A stretch of DNA of 36,492 nucleotides from Oscillospiraceae bacterium (GTDB taxonomy: Bacteria; Bacillota; Clostridia; Oscillospirales; Oscillospiraceae): contig JARIAU010000098.1 in assembly GCA_029257695.1 (NCBI GenBank), forward strand, positions 1-36,492. Direction: 5' to 3'. This document shows, one piece after another, positions 7,024 through 15,309 of this stretch (the stretch's first letter is position 1; every line of letters starts with the position of its first letter). The notes beneath the pieces were generated by a model. It worked only from the letters and a program-made list of their open reading frames with translations. It was not told where the DNA came from and did not search any database. A program made the translations under genes and the position numbers.

Positions 7024-8481
7024 TTACTTCACCTTGCCTTCCCCCGGTCTGCGCCGATGATACGGTGTATCCTGCTGTACGGCGTAAGCCGCATTGAGCA
7101 CCGTTCCGTCTGCAAAGGCCCGTCCTATCAGCTGCACTCCCAACGGTAGTCCCTCTGCATCCGGTGTACAGGGAATGGAGATGGCCGGAAGTCCGGTCAA
7201 ATTGGCCCCCACCGTAAACACATCCTCCCAGTACAGGGCCAACGGCTCTGCCACAGACCGCCCCAAGACCGGAGCAGCGCCGCCCGTCACCGGCATCAGC
7301 AGCAGATCATACCGCTCCAGACATTGGTTCCACGCCTGCCGGACCTGTGCCTGCGCCTTCCGTGCCTGCTCATATCCGGCATGATAATGCTCTGCCGAGA
7401 GGACAAAGGTTCCCATCAGGATGCGGCGCTGCACCTCTGCTCCAAAGCCTTGACTCCGGCTTCGGGTATACAGCTGCTCTTCCGTGACGGCCGTCTTATC
7501 CCGCCAGCCATACTTCACCCCGTCATAACGAGCCAAATTGGAGCTTGCCTGTGCAGAGGAGAGAATGTAATAGGCCGCCACGGCCTCCTTTGCCAGCGGC
7601 AGTTCACATTCCTCCACCACTGCCCCCCGTGCCCGGAGCACCTCTGCCGTTTCCAAAATGCCACGGCGTACTCCTTCCGACACGGATTCCAACGCCGCAG
7701 CCGGAACCCCGACCCGAAGCCCGGTCACCACTCCGGTCAGCTGCTCCAAAAGCGGCGGTCCAGACAACGGCACCGTGGTGCTATCTCTGGGGTCCTGTCC
7801 CCGGATCAGGTCCAGCACAGCCGCACAGTCCTCTGCCGTTCGGGCAATGGGACCAATCTGATCCAGAGAGGATGCGTGCGCAATCAATCCATAGCGGGAC
7901 ACGGAACCATAAGTGGGCTTCATCCCCGTCACCCCGCAGAAGGCCGACGGCTGGCGGATCGAACCTCCGGTATCACTGGCCAGTGCGTACCAACAGCTTC
8001 CCTCCGCCACGGCGGCTGCACTTCCCGAGGAAGAACCTCCGGCGGTGCGTGCAGAATCCCACGGATTTTTCACCGTGCCGAACCAGCTGGTTTCTCCGGT
8101 GGCTCCCATGGCAAACTCGTCCAGATTTTGCTTTCCCAGCAGGATTCCGCCTCCCGCTGTAAAACGCTCCACCACCGTGGCATCGTACGGAGCCACAAAC
8201 TCCGCCAGCATACGAGAGGCACAGGTCGTTTTGATTCCTTTCGTGCATAGGTTATCCTTGATTCCGGCCGGTACGCCGGACAGTGGATGCTCCGGTCGCT
8301 GCTGCTCCCATTCCTTGGCCCGCTTCAGCGCCAATTCTTCTGTCACAGTAATATATGCCGGGTTGTCCTCCTGGCTCCGGCGGATGCAGTCCAATCCCTG
8401 CTGCACGGCCTCCGTGGGAGTCACTTCGCCCTTGCGAATGGCCTGTCCCAATTCCACCGCAGTCAAATCCATGAGCGTCAT
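7024..8481 (-). CDS. gatA: Asp-tRNA(Asn)/Glu-tRNA(Gln) amidotransferase subunit A
   Basis: GatA is the glutaminase subunit that supplies ammonia to GatB. The 485-residue protein belongs to the amidase signature family. The Ser-cisSer-Lys triad is visible as K75 in GIKDN, S150 in AGGSSSGS and S174 in SDTGGSIRQP, each offset by the same four residues from the Staphylococcus enzyme. The start at 8481 gives a standard N terminus and overlaps the gatC stop by 4 nt, so the longer upstream reading frame was rejected. Confidence 0.97.
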   Translation of the reverse strand: MTLMDLTAVELGQAIRKGEVTPTEAVQQGLDCIRRSQEDNPAYITVTEELALKRAKEWEQQRPEHPLSGVPAGIKDNLCTKGIKTTCASRMLAEFVAPYDATVVERFTAGGGILLGKQNLDEFAMGATGETSWFGTVKNPWDSARTAGGSSSGSAAAVAEGSCWYALASDTGGSIRQPSAFCGVTGMKPTYGSVSRYGLIAHASSLDQIGPIARTAEDCAAVLDLIRGQDPRDSTTVPLSGPPLLEQLTGVVTGLRVGVPAAALESVSEGVRRGILETAEVLRARGAVVEECELPLAKEAVAAYYILSSAQASSNLARYDGVKYGWRDKTAVTEEQLYTRSRSQGFGAEVQRRILMGTFVLSAEHYHAGYEQARKAQAQVRQAWNQCLERYDLLLMPVTGGAAPVLGRSVAEPLALYWEDVFTVGANLTGLPAISIPCTPDAEGLPLGVQLIGRAFADGTVLNAAYAVQQDTPYHRRRPGEGKVK

Positions 8482-8753
8482 CGGGTTCCCTCCCTGGGCG
8501 TCCAAAATCCCATCTGAAACGGACTGTGTTCCATCAGCTGCTCTGCTGACAGCGATGCCTCCACGACATCCTCTCGCAGCTGCTGCAAAGTTACTGTCCC
8601 CGGATCCGTTTCCGCTGCCGCACATCCTTCCAAACACTCCATATAGTACAGCATCTGCTGCAATGCCTCCTGCATACGGTCTTCTTCCGCCGCCGGCACT
8701 TCCAATCGGGCCAGCTCCGCAGTCTGGCGCACCATCTCCCGGGTCACATCCAC
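8478..8753 (-). CDS. gatC: Asp-tRNA(Asn)/Glu-tRNA(Gln) amidotransferase subunit C
   Basis: A 91-residue GatC, the small subunit that wraps around and stabilises the GatA-GatB interface. The N-terminal ELARLEVP motif is typical and the length is normal. Translation starts at GTG, 8 nt after a full AAGGAGG. It is the first gene of the gatC-gatA-gatB operon. A terminator of the upstream SSB-like gene stands directly before it, and I could not find a convincing separate promoter, so some read-through is possible. Confidence 0.9.
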   Translation of the reverse strand: MDVTREMVRQTAELARLEVPAAEEDRMQEALQQMLYYMECLEGCAAAETDPGTVTLQQLREDVVEASLSAEQLMEHSPFQMGFWTPREGTR

Positions 8754-8767
8754 TCCGGTATCCTCCT

Positions 8768-8806
8768 TATAAAAAATGCCCGAACTGGGTCAAAACAGTT
8801 CGGGCA
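8768..8806 (-). terminator. Intrinsic terminator of the SSB-like gene
   Basis: TGCCCGAACTG pairs with CAGTTCGGGCA (8777-8787 with 8796-8806). On the minus strand the hairpin runs into ATTTTTTAT, just before the gatC Shine-Dalgarno. Confidence 0.85.
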
Positions 8807-8824
8807 ACAGTTTCTATTCGGATT

Positions 8825-9475
8825 TTAGTCCTGCTGCCGGGGGCTTGTCAAGACAAACTCCCGCTGCGGCAGTGGTTCCAGTGCCATTGCAGAGACCTCA
8901 TATGCCGTTCGGGTCACCACCTGATCCTCCAACACCTTCGTGTAATTCCGACTCTGAAAACGGCCTCGCAGCTGCAAGCGGTCGCCCACCTGTAATTCTC
9001 CGGCCAACCGCGCCAATCCGCCCCAAGTAATACAGGGCAGATAGTCCGACCGTCCATAGCGGCGATTGACCGCCAGCGTCAGATCGGTGATTTCCCGTCC
9101 CATGGGGGTGTGCCGATAGATGGGCGGTTTGCACACCACGCCGCACAACATCACCTCGTTCCGGTCCTCGTCCGATCCGGCTGCCCGAAGACACCGGGCA
9201 AATACCGTCAGCACCAGCTTGGCCCCCACGCCGGAGCGATTGTTGAAGCTGCGGATCTCTCCCTCCACCTCCACCCGCTCCCCGGCCAACACCGGCATCT
9301 GCTCCAAGAGACTCCGACTGGCCAATACCGGAAGCACATCCTCCGTGCCGGACAGCCGCTCCACCTGCAGCGGAAACCGAAAGTAATCTTCCCCGTGGTT
9401 TTCATGGGAAAATGTAGGCTCATTCAGAATCAAGCCGGAAAACAGTCCTCGATTTTCATTCCACTCCATATGCAT
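8825..9475 (-). CDS. SSB-like protein with two OB-fold domains
   Basis: A 216-residue protein. The second half (about 103-200) looks like a single-stranded-DNA-binding OB fold, with VMLCGVVCKPPIYR, GREITDLTLAVNR, a CITWGGLA strand and LQLRGRFQSR. The first half (about 8-100) also looks like an OB fold of the same type, with GLILNEP, the FPLQVERLSG strand and GERVEVEGEIRS. This matches the tandem-OB SSB-related proteins of Clostridia rather than classical SSB, since an acidic DDIPF-like C-terminal tip is missing. It has a good AAGGAG start signal and its own terminator. A role in single-stranded DNA metabolism is inferred. Confidence 0.75.
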   Translation of the reverse strand: MHMEWNENRGLFSGLILNEPTFSHENHGEDYFRFPLQVERLSGTEDVLPVLASRSLLEQMPVLAGERVEVEGEIRSFNNRSGVGAKLVLTVFARCLRAAGSDEDRNEVMLCGVVCKPPIYRHTPMGREITDLTLAVNRRYGRSDYLPCITWGGLARLAGELQVGDRLQLRGRFQSRNYTKVLEDQVVTRTAYEVSAMALEPLPQREFVLTSPRQQD

Positions 9476-9773
9476 TTTGCCGCTCCTTTTCCTCTGTTAT
9501 GGGGCATTGTATGCAACCCGTTTTCCCCATAGAACTCCGGTCAACCAGGCACTTTCCCCGAGTTTCATCCGGTATCCTCGAAGCAAAACTGCATTTTCTT
9601 GCGTTTTTCTGGATAGAATTGTGAGATTGAAGCGGAATAAACTGGTGAAAAAGCTGAAAAACAGATAGAAACCGGGATATTTGCCCGTTATCATCTTGAA
9701 TTTCGCTGTATAAACGCATATAATATTTAAGTTATCTTCAGATGTACATGATTACATTGCAGGAGGCTCTTCC
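9476..9773. other. Intergenic region between divergent ssb-like and murC genes
   Basis: About 300 nt without a secure gene. It holds the murC promoter. On the minus strand a 23-codon frame (9497-9568, MKLGESAWLTGVLWGK...) begins 7 nt after GAGG and ends shortly before the SSB-like gene. It could be a small leader or tiny gene, but there is no independent support. No clear promoter for the SSB-like gene was found. Confidence 0.4.
9696..9724 (+). promoter_or_regulatory. Sigma-A promoter of murC
   Basis: TTGAAT (9696-9701), 17 nt, TATAAT (9719-9724), about 50 nt before the start codon. Confidence 0.75.
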
Positions 9774-11156
9774 ATGACCGTTTCTGAATGCAAAGCTTTA
9801 TTAGTTCCCGGTAAGCGGGCCCATCTTGTGGGCATCGGCGGTGTTTCGATGGCACCTTTGGCCGAAGTGCTCCACGGCATGGGCCTGATTATTTCCGGCT
9901 CTGATATGAAGGAATCCGCTACGGTGGAACATCTGCGCTCGCTGGGAATCCATGTGGTCATCGGCCACTTTGCCGAAAATCCCAAGGGCTGCGATCTGGT
10001 GATCCGCACCTCTGCCGTCCACGACGACAATCCGGAAATCATCGGTGCCAACGCCGAACACATTCCCGTGTTCGAGCGGGCACAGGCTTGGGGCGCTCTG
10101 ATGATGGACTACAAGCACGCTGTCTGTATCTCCGGCACCCACGGCAAGACTACCACCACCAGCATGACCGCCCACATTTTTATGGCCGCTGACACGGACC
10201 CCACCATTATGATCGGCGGCACCCTGCCGCTGCTCAATGCCGGCCATCGGGTGGGCAAGGGCGACACCATCGTGCTGGAGAGCTGTGAATACTGCAACAG
10301 CTTCCTTTCCTTCCGCCCCACCACGGCTGTCATTTTGGACATCGAGGAAGACCACTTGGACTTCTTTAAGGATTTGGCAGACATCGAGTGTTCCTTCCGT
10401 CGCTTTGCCAACTTGGTTCCCTCGGAAGACGGCGTGGTGGTTGCCAATGCGGACGACCGCAACACGATGGATACTTTGGACGGCATCGACCGCAACATTA
10501 TCACCTTTGGCATGGGTCCCTATGCCGATGTGTATTGCGAAAATCTGGAGTATGTCCGCGGCATGGGCCACTTTGACCTGATGCAGGACGGTCTGCCCCT
10601 GACCCATGTGGAACTGAAGGTCCCCGGCGAGCACAATGTAAAGAACGCTCTGGCTGCTGCCGCTTCGGCCCTGACCGCCCACATCGCCCCCGATGCCATT
10701 GCTGCCGGTCTGAACTCCTACACCGGTGCCGGCCGACGCTTTGAGTACAAGGGCGAATACAACGGCGCTCAGGTTTATGACGATTATGCCCACCATCCCG
10801 GTGAGCTTCGTATGCTGCTGGACACTGCCAAAACTCTGGGCTACGACCGTGTGATCTGTGCCTTCCAGCCCCATACCTATTCCCGCACCAAGGCTTTCTT
10901 TGCTGACTTTGTCCGAGAGCTTGGCAAAGCCGACATCACTGTGATGCTGGAAATCTTTGCTGCCCGAGAGACCAACACGCTGGGCGTATCCTCCAAAGAC
11001 ATTGCAGATCGCTTGGAACACGGCCTCTATTGCGCCACTATGGATGATCTGACCAACCAGCTGGCCGAATTGGCTCAGCCCGGCGATTTGATCCTGACGG
11101 TGGGTGCCGGTGACATTTACCTTGCCGGTGAAGCTCTGGTTGCCAGAGACCGCTGA
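9774..11156 (+). CDS. murC: UDP-N-acetylmuramate--L-alanine ligase
   Basis: MurC adds L-Ala to UDP-MurNAc in cytoplasmic peptidoglycan precursor synthesis. The 460-residue protein has all three Mur-ligase domains: the Rossmann-like UDP-binding domain with GIGGVSMAPLAEVL (20-33), the ATP-binding P-loop GTHGKTTTTS (121-130) with the EDHLDFF region, and the C-terminal domain with DDYAHHP and QPHTYSR. The start at 9774 is preceded by AGGAGG. It stands alone between its own promoter and a strong terminator, not in a dcw cluster. ORFs on the opposite strand here are shadows. Confidence 0.97.
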   Translation: MTVSECKALLVPGKRAHLVGIGGVSMAPLAEVLHGMGLIISGSDMKESATVEHLRSLGIHVVIGHFAENPKGCDLVIRTSAVHDDNPEIIGANAEHIPVFERAQAWGALMMDYKHAVCISGTHGKTTTTSMTAHIFMAADTDPTIMIGGTLPLLNAGHRVGKGDTIVLESCEYCNSFLSFRPTTAVILDIEEDHLDFFKDLADIECSFRRFANLVPSEDGVVVANADDRNTMDTLDGIDRNIITFGMGPYADVYCENLEYVRGMGHFDLMQDGLPLTHVELKVPGEHNVKNALAAAASALTAHIAPDAIAAGLNSYTGAGRRFEYKGEYNGAQVYDDYAHHPGELRMLLDTAKTLGYDRVICAFQPHTYSRTKAFFADFVRELGKADITVMLEIFAARETNTLGVSSKDIADRLEHGLYCATMDDLTNQLAELAQPGDLILTVGAGDIYLAGEALVARDR

Positions 11157-11178
11157 TCCTGTTCAACAAAAAATCAAC

Positions 11179-11213
11179 GCCGTCGTTCGAAATTCGAACG
11201 ACGGCTGTTTTTT
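11179..11213 (+). terminator. Intrinsic terminator after murC
   Basis: A 13-bp palindrome (GCCGTCGTTCGAA and its complement, one base between them) is followed by TGTTTTTT. It also carries a T-run on the minus strand, so it probably ends the convergent gene on the right as well. Confidence 0.9.
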
Positions 11214-11724
11214 ATGCTTGCATACGCTGTTCCAGCGCTTCAATCAACTGTTTTTCCACCGGCAGCAAATCCCGTCTGCGGTAAGCGGTGGTCATCCGGT
11301 CGTGGCATTCCTGTGCCTTTTCCGGCGTTAAATACGCAATCAACGGCAGGAATTGGGACACCATGGCCCGCTTCATCAAACCGGTCGTGGAGTTGGACTG
11401 ACTGTCCACCGGGCAAATCATAATATCCGCCGCAACTGCGGTTGCTTCGGCTGCTTCCTCCGGTGCAGCCCCTTCCAGCGCCATCTGCAGCAGCTCCAGC
11501 TGGCCCTGTACCTTGCTCAAAAAGGTGTCGCACAGCGCATCTCTTGGTGTAGCAAGATGACTTCCGGCAATCCAACGCAGAAAACTGCCACCCATTTTAC
11601 TGGTTCCGGCATGCCCCTTCGCCTTGCTGCCCAGACCGCTCACTGCGTCCGCAAACTCATCATAGCTTTCTTTCAGCTTTCCCGCCAGCTCCACCAGCGA
11701 GACCGCTCCGGTCTGTTCCTCCAT
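11212..11724 (-). CDS. Unrecognised helical protein
   Basis: A 170-residue protein predicted to be almost wholly alpha-helical, soluble and without a signal peptide; I do not recognise the family. Features are an amphipathic N-terminal helix (SLVELAGKLKESYDEFADAV), an Ala/Glu-rich middle and a C-terminal basic helix. A GMP-, ATP- or metal-binding motif is not visible. The start at 11724 is preceded by AAAGGG at 9 nt and lies downstream of a consensus-like promoter; the longer frame would start inside that promoter. It is monocistronic, convergent with murC and divergent from the SpoVB-like gene. Confidence 0.7.
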   Translation of the reverse strand: MEEQTGAVSLVELAGKLKESYDEFADAVSGLGSKAKGHAGTSKMGGSFLRWIAGSHLATPRDALCDTFLSKVQGQLELLQMALEGAAPEEAAEATAVAADIMICPVDSQSNSTTGLMKRAMVSQFLPLIAYLTPEKAQECHDRMTTAYRRRDLLPVEKQLIEALEQRMQA

Positions 11725-11757
11725 AACACAATGCCCTTTCTGTTTGAGAATGCTATC

Positions 11758-11787
11758 ATTATAGCCGTTTGCCCAAGGGATTGTCAA
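11758..11787 (-). promoter_or_regulatory. Sigma-A promoter of the unknown helical protein gene
   Basis: On the minus strand TTGACA (11782-11787), 18 nt, TATAAT (11758-11763): both hexamers are full consensus, so this gene may be well expressed during growth. Confidence 0.8.
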
Positions 11788-11804
11788 TCCGACGCCTCTC
11801 ACAC

Positions 11805-11833
11805 GCATACCGATTCCACCTCCACCATACAGT
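11805..11833 (+). promoter_or_regulatory. Candidate sigma-E promoter of the SpoVB-like gene
   Basis: GCATACC (11805-11811), 14 nt, then CATACAGT (11826-11833). The -10 fits the sigma-E consensus CATACAnT fully and the -35 fits the ATA core. spoVB of Bacillus subtilis is under sigma-E control. No vegetative promoter was found in front of this gene. Confidence 0.5.
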
Positions 11834-11869
11834 GAAGGGTATCATCCGTGTGGAAGGAGGAATGGTTTT

Positions 11870-13375
11870 GTGTCCCGTCGTCCGTCTTTGACGCAGTCTG
11901 CTCTTTTGCTTACTCTGGTGGGACTCATCCGCCAATCCCTGACCTTTCTCTCCCACATCGCCATCGCTCGGCTGGTCGGCGCTCAGGCCATGGGACTGGT
12001 GCAGCTCATTCTGCCTGCCTATGCGGTAATGCAGTCCTTCTGCATTGCCGGGCTGTCCGTTTCAGTGGCTGTGCTTGCTTCAGAACTCCATGCCAAGCAA
12101 AACACGCTCGCCCTCCAACAGATGGTCAAAACGGCACTCCATGGATTGGTGCTGCTCTGGTTCCCCGTGGCACTGGTGGTGCTGACCAATGGCGATGTTC
12201 TTGCCCGAGTTGTACTGGGGGACAGCCGGACACGGGCCGGGCTGCTGCTTTTGCTGCCGGCCCTGCTGCTCACCGGCGTAGAGCATTTGCACAAGCAAGC
12301 CTGTTACGGCATCGGTCTGATTTCGCTTCCAGCGGTGTCCGAGGTGGCAGAGCAGTTGGCTCGATGTCTGGCAATTCTGGCCCTGCTGCTTGCAGTCCGA
12401 CCACAGGATGACACCATCGCCGCCGCTTTGATCACCGCAGGAATGTTGGTCAGTGAGGTGGTGTCCTCTCTCTTTCTCACCCTGGGCCTGCACCGGCATC
12501 ATCCCATACCGGCCGGACATCTTCTGCCCTCCACCCTGCTGCGCCGTCGAATGGGGGCGATCGCTCTGCCGGTGTCACTGACTGCATTACTGGGCAACCT
12601 GATGGAGTCGGCCACCGCCATTGCCCTTCCCAAACTGCTGGTCGTATATGGTCTTTCTCCCGCAGAAGCCATGTCAGAATTTGGAATTCTCATGGGCATG
12701 ACTCTGCCCATGCTGTCCATCCCCACCGCCTTTGTGAATGGTCTGACCTTGGCTCTGCTGCCACGGCTGACCGAAGCTCGCACCTTGGGGCAACACAACG
12801 AATTTCAGCGGATCAGCGAAACCGCCATTCGCTCCGTCTCCTATGTCCTCCTGCCTTCCGTGGCCCTGATTGCCGTCTTTGCTCCTCGCTTAGGCACCCT
12901 GCTGTTCCACGAGCCGCAAGCTGCTTCTCACATCGGCGGATTGGCTGTGGTGGTCTGTGCGGAATGCTATCATATGTTACTGGTCTGCATTCTCCACGCC
13001 TTGGGCCGGCAGGGGGAAAGTGCGGTCATCTCTCTCTCTTGCGGCGGGGTACAGTTGGCAGTCACTCTGCTGCTGACCGGACATCTGGGGCTGACCGGAT
13101 TTATTGCAGGCCGGGTGTTCTCCGACGCCATCGCCATTCCTCTCTGCCTGTTCCGCATCCATCGCACCACGACCCATGCCATTCCTTTGGGGCGCTGCTT
13201 TGTTGTGCCGATTCTGGCCGTTTTGATGGCTTGGGCCGTGGTTTCCTTCTTGATCCGCAGCGGATCGGATATACTTGCCCAACCGCTTCCCATTCTTGTC
13301 GTTGGCGGTGCAGTTTACCTTCTCACGCTCCATGCGCAAGGAGTGCCGATCGGCCACGCCATTCGAGAAAATTAG
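11870..13375 (+). CDS. SpoVB-like lipid flippase (MOP superfamily)
   Basis: A 501-residue polytopic membrane protein with about 12-14 hydrophobic segments spread along the whole length, few charged residues and the N-terminal LLTLVGLIRQSLTFL/GAQAMG pattern of the polysaccharide-transport (MOP/MATE-like) family. SpoVB and related flippases move lipid-linked sugars across the membrane, and SpoVB acts in spore cortex formation. The start is GTG at 11870, 9 nt after GGAGG. A sigma-E-like promoter directly upstream supports a sporulation role, but a general exopolysaccharide flippase cannot be excluded. truA follows after 47 nt. Confidence 0.85.
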   Translation: MSRRPSLTQSALLLTLVGLIRQSLTFLSHIAIARLVGAQAMGLVQLILPAYAVMQSFCIAGLSVSVAVLASELHAKQNTLALQQMVKTALHGLVLLWFPVALVVLTNGDVLARVVLGDSRTRAGLLLLLPALLLTGVEHLHKQACYGIGLISLPAVSEVAEQLARCLAILALLLAVRPQDDTIAAALITAGMLVSEVVSSLFLTLGLHRHHPIPAGHLLPSTLLRRRMGAIALPVSLTALLGNLMESATAIALPKLLVVYGLSPAEAMSEFGILMGMTLPMLSIPTAFVNGLTLALLPRLTEARTLGQHNEFQRISETAIRSVSYVLLPSVALIAVFAPRLGTLLFHEPQAASHIGGLAVVVCAECYHMLLVCILHALGRQGESAVISLSCGGVQLAVTLLLTGHLGLTGFIAGRVFSDAIAIPLCLFRIHRTTTHAIPLGRCFVVPILAVLMAWAVVSFLIRSGSDILAQPLPILVVGGAVYLLTLHAQGVPIGHAIREN

Positions 13376-13404
13376 TTGATTTTCCCCTCTCTTTCCGCTA
13401 TGCT
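13376..13404 (+). promoter_or_regulatory. Weak candidate sigma-A promoter of truA
   Basis: TTGATT (13376-13381), 17 nt, TATGCT (13399-13404). The start of transcription would fall right at the AGGGG Shine-Dalgarno, leaving a very short leader. It would free truA from the sporulation-type promoter upstream. Confidence 0.3.
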
Positions 13405-13422
13405 GATGCAGGGGTGAACAAT

Positions 13423-14163
13423 ATGAAGAATTTTCGCATGAAAATCCAATACGAAGGCACTCGCTATCACGGATGGCAGGTGCAGGGCAACACCAACCAG
13501 ACGATTCAAGGCAAACTCCAGCAGGTGCTCTCCTCCCTCAACGATGCAGAAGTGGAGGTCCACGGTTCCGGCCGCACGGATGCCGGTGTCCATGCCTTGG
13601 GCCAAGTGGCTAATGTCAAGCTGAAGGACTCCGTCACTTCTGCTCAAATTCTGGAGCATTGCGCCACCTACCTTCCTCGGGACATTGCAGTCACCGAGGT
13701 CACCGAGGTACCGGAGCGCTTTCACGCCCGGCTGAACGCCAAGCAAAAGACCTACTGCTACCGGCTCTGGACCTCTCCCATCCCCAATGTGTTTGAACGG
13801 CGTGTCCTGACGGACTATACCGAATCCTCGCTGGATGTGGAACGAATGCGACAGGCGGCCGCCGCACTGTGCGGCACCCACGATTTCCGCTCCTTTTGCG
13901 GACTGCGTCGCTTCAAAAAGTCCACCGTCCGCACCGTTTCAGACATCCAGATTCAGCAAATCGGATCGGAACTTCGGCTGACCTTCACCGGAAACGGATT
14001 TCTCAATCTGATGGTGCGCATTCTCACCGGAACACTGGTGGAAGTGGGCGCCGGACTGCGTGATCCCAACTCCATGCCCGATGTACTGGCGGCATTGGAT
14101 CGCTCTGCCGCAGGTCCGGCCATGCCCCCCAACGGCCTTTGCCTTATGGAAGTCAATTACTAA
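13423..14163 (+). CDS. truA: tRNA pseudouridine(38-40) synthase
   Basis: TruA isomerises uridines 38-40 in the anticodon stem-loop of tRNAs. The 246-residue protein has the normal length, the N-terminal YEGTRYHGWQVQ strand, the catalytic motif SGRTDAGVHALGQ with nucleophile Asp53, and the C-terminal RSFCGLR and FTGNGFLNLMVRILTGTL motifs. The start at 13423 follows AGGGG by 8 nt; the longer open frame upstream runs through the SpoVB-like gene and is not used. Confidence 0.97.
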   Translation: MKNFRMKIQYEGTRYHGWQVQGNTNQTIQGKLQQVLSSLNDAEVEVHGSGRTDAGVHALGQVANVKLKDSVTSAQILEHCATYLPRDIAVTEVTEVPERFHARLNAKQKTYCYRLWTSPIPNVFERRVLTDYTESSLDVERMRQAAAALCGTHDFRSFCGLRRFKKSTVRTVSDIQIQQIGSELRLTFTGNGFLNLMVRILTGTLVEVGAGLRDPNSMPDVLAALDRSAAGPAMPPNGLCLMEVNY

Positions 14164-14164
14164 G

Positions 14165-14211
14165 AAAACAGGCAAACAGGACCGCACTCTGCGGCCTGTT
14201 TGCCTGTTTTT
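14165..14211. terminator. Bidirectional terminator between truA and mnmA
   Basis: A long stem (AAAACAGGCAAACAGG...CCTGTTTGCCTGTTTT with one bulged A) and a 3-nt apex is flanked by T-runs on both strands and separates the convergent genes. Confidence 0.9.
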
Positions 14212-14214
14212 GTT

Positions 14215-15309
14215 TTACTCTGCCTTGGAGACCGCTCGGGTGATGGTTCCTCCCCCAATGACGGTATCTCCGTCGTAAAGCACCACGGCCTGCCCGGGTG
14301 AAATGGCCCGCTGGGGCTGGTCAAATCGCACCGACAGTGTATTCTCATCGATCTGCTCTGCCGTGCAAGCCGCCTCGAAACGGCTGTGACGGATTTTGGC
14401 CGTGCAGCGGATGGCCGATGGCAGCCCGTCGCAGGCGATGAAGTTCAGATCCGTTGCCTCCAATGCCGGCGCAAACAGGTCCGCATTCTCTCCAATATAG
14501 ACCAGATTTTGCTCCACATCCTTCCCCGTCACATAGACCCGATGGCCCATTGCCAGTTCCAGCCCTCTGCGCTGACCGATGGTGTAATGAATGTGGCCCT
14601 TATGCTCTCCCAGCACCTCGCCTTTCTGGTTTACATAGGTTCCATGCTCCGAAACCAGTCCCGTGTGCTTTTGCAGGAACGACACATAATCGCCGTCCGG
14701 CACAAAGCAAATATCCTGACTATCCCGTTTGCGTGCCGTGACAAAGTGCTGCTCCTCCGCAATTTCCCGCACTTCCTTCTTGGTCAGCTCTCCCAGCGGC
14801 AGCTGAAAGTGGGACAAAAAGTGCTGATTCATGTTGTAGAGAAAATAGCTTTGATCCTTGTCCCGGTCCACGCTCTTTTGAAGCAGCCAGCGATCCCCGG
14901 AGCGGGTACGGCGGGCATAGTGCCCCGTGGCCACATATTGGCAGCCATTCGCTTCGGCCGCCCGAAGCATCCCCGCAAACTTCAAATGACGGTTGCAGCG
15001 AATGCAGGGATTCGGGGTCTGCCCCTGCTCATAGCATCGGCAGAAGGGGTCCAGTACCTGTGTGCGGAATTCCTCCTGATAATCCAGCACACAGTGCTCG
15101 ATCCCCATGCGCTGGGCCACCATCTTGGCATCGGCAATGTCCCGGGGCACTCCATCCACCAAGACCTCCTCCATACCATACGCTGCCTTATCAAACAGCC
15201 GCATAGTGGCTCCCATCACTTCAAATCCTTCTTGTAAGAGCAGCCAAGTGGCGACACTGCTGTCCACGCCGCCGCTCATACCGACCAATACACGCTCACT
15301 CACCGGCAC
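14215..15309 (-). CDS. mnmA: tRNA 2-thiouridine(34) synthase MnmA
   Basis: MnmA thiolates uridine 34 of tRNA(Lys/Glu/Gln). The 364-residue protein has the PP-loop SGGVDSS (12-18), the first catalytic cysteine in NPCIRCN, the second in SQDICFVPDGDY, and the C-terminal beta-barrel with YTIGQRRGL. The proposed start is GTG at 15309, which overlaps the end of pepT by 14 nt; a second in-frame GTG two codons later is equally possible. It is translated with pepT as one unit. No cysteine desulfurase gene is adjacent. Confidence 0.95.
   Translation of the reverse strand: MPVSERVLVGMSGGVDSSVATWLLLQEGFEVMGATMRLFDKAAYGMEEVLVDGVPRDIADAKMVAQRMGIEHCVLDYQEEFRTQVLDPFCRCYEQGQTPNPCIRCNRHLKFAGMLRAAEANGCQYVATGHYARRTRSGDRWLLQKSVDRDKDQSYFLYNMNQHFLSHFQLPLGELTKKEVREIAEEQHFVTARKRDSQDICFVPDGDYVSFLQKHTGLVSEHGTYVNQKGEVLGEHKGHIHYTIGQRRGLELAMGHRVYVTGKDVEQNLVYIGENADLFAPALEATDLNFIACDGLPSAIRCTAKIRHSRFEAACTAEQIDENTLSVRFDQPQRAISPGQAVVLYDGDTVIGGGTITRAVSKAE

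Noticed and set aside
8756-8793. TTGACC-16-TATAAG on the minus strand as a gatC promoter
   Set aside because: Both boxes lie in the terminator hairpin and T-run of the upstream gene, and the start of transcription would fall after the gatC Shine-Dalgarno.
9497-9568. 23-codon minus-strand frame upstream of the SSB-like gene
   Set aside because: It has a fair ribosome site but no promoter, no family and no composition that marks it as a protein; kept only as a note in the intergenic entry.
9801-11021. 406-codon minus-strand frame opposite murC
   Set aside because: murC has intact Mur-ligase motifs throughout; the antisense product is low-quality His/Gln/Val-rich sequence without domains.
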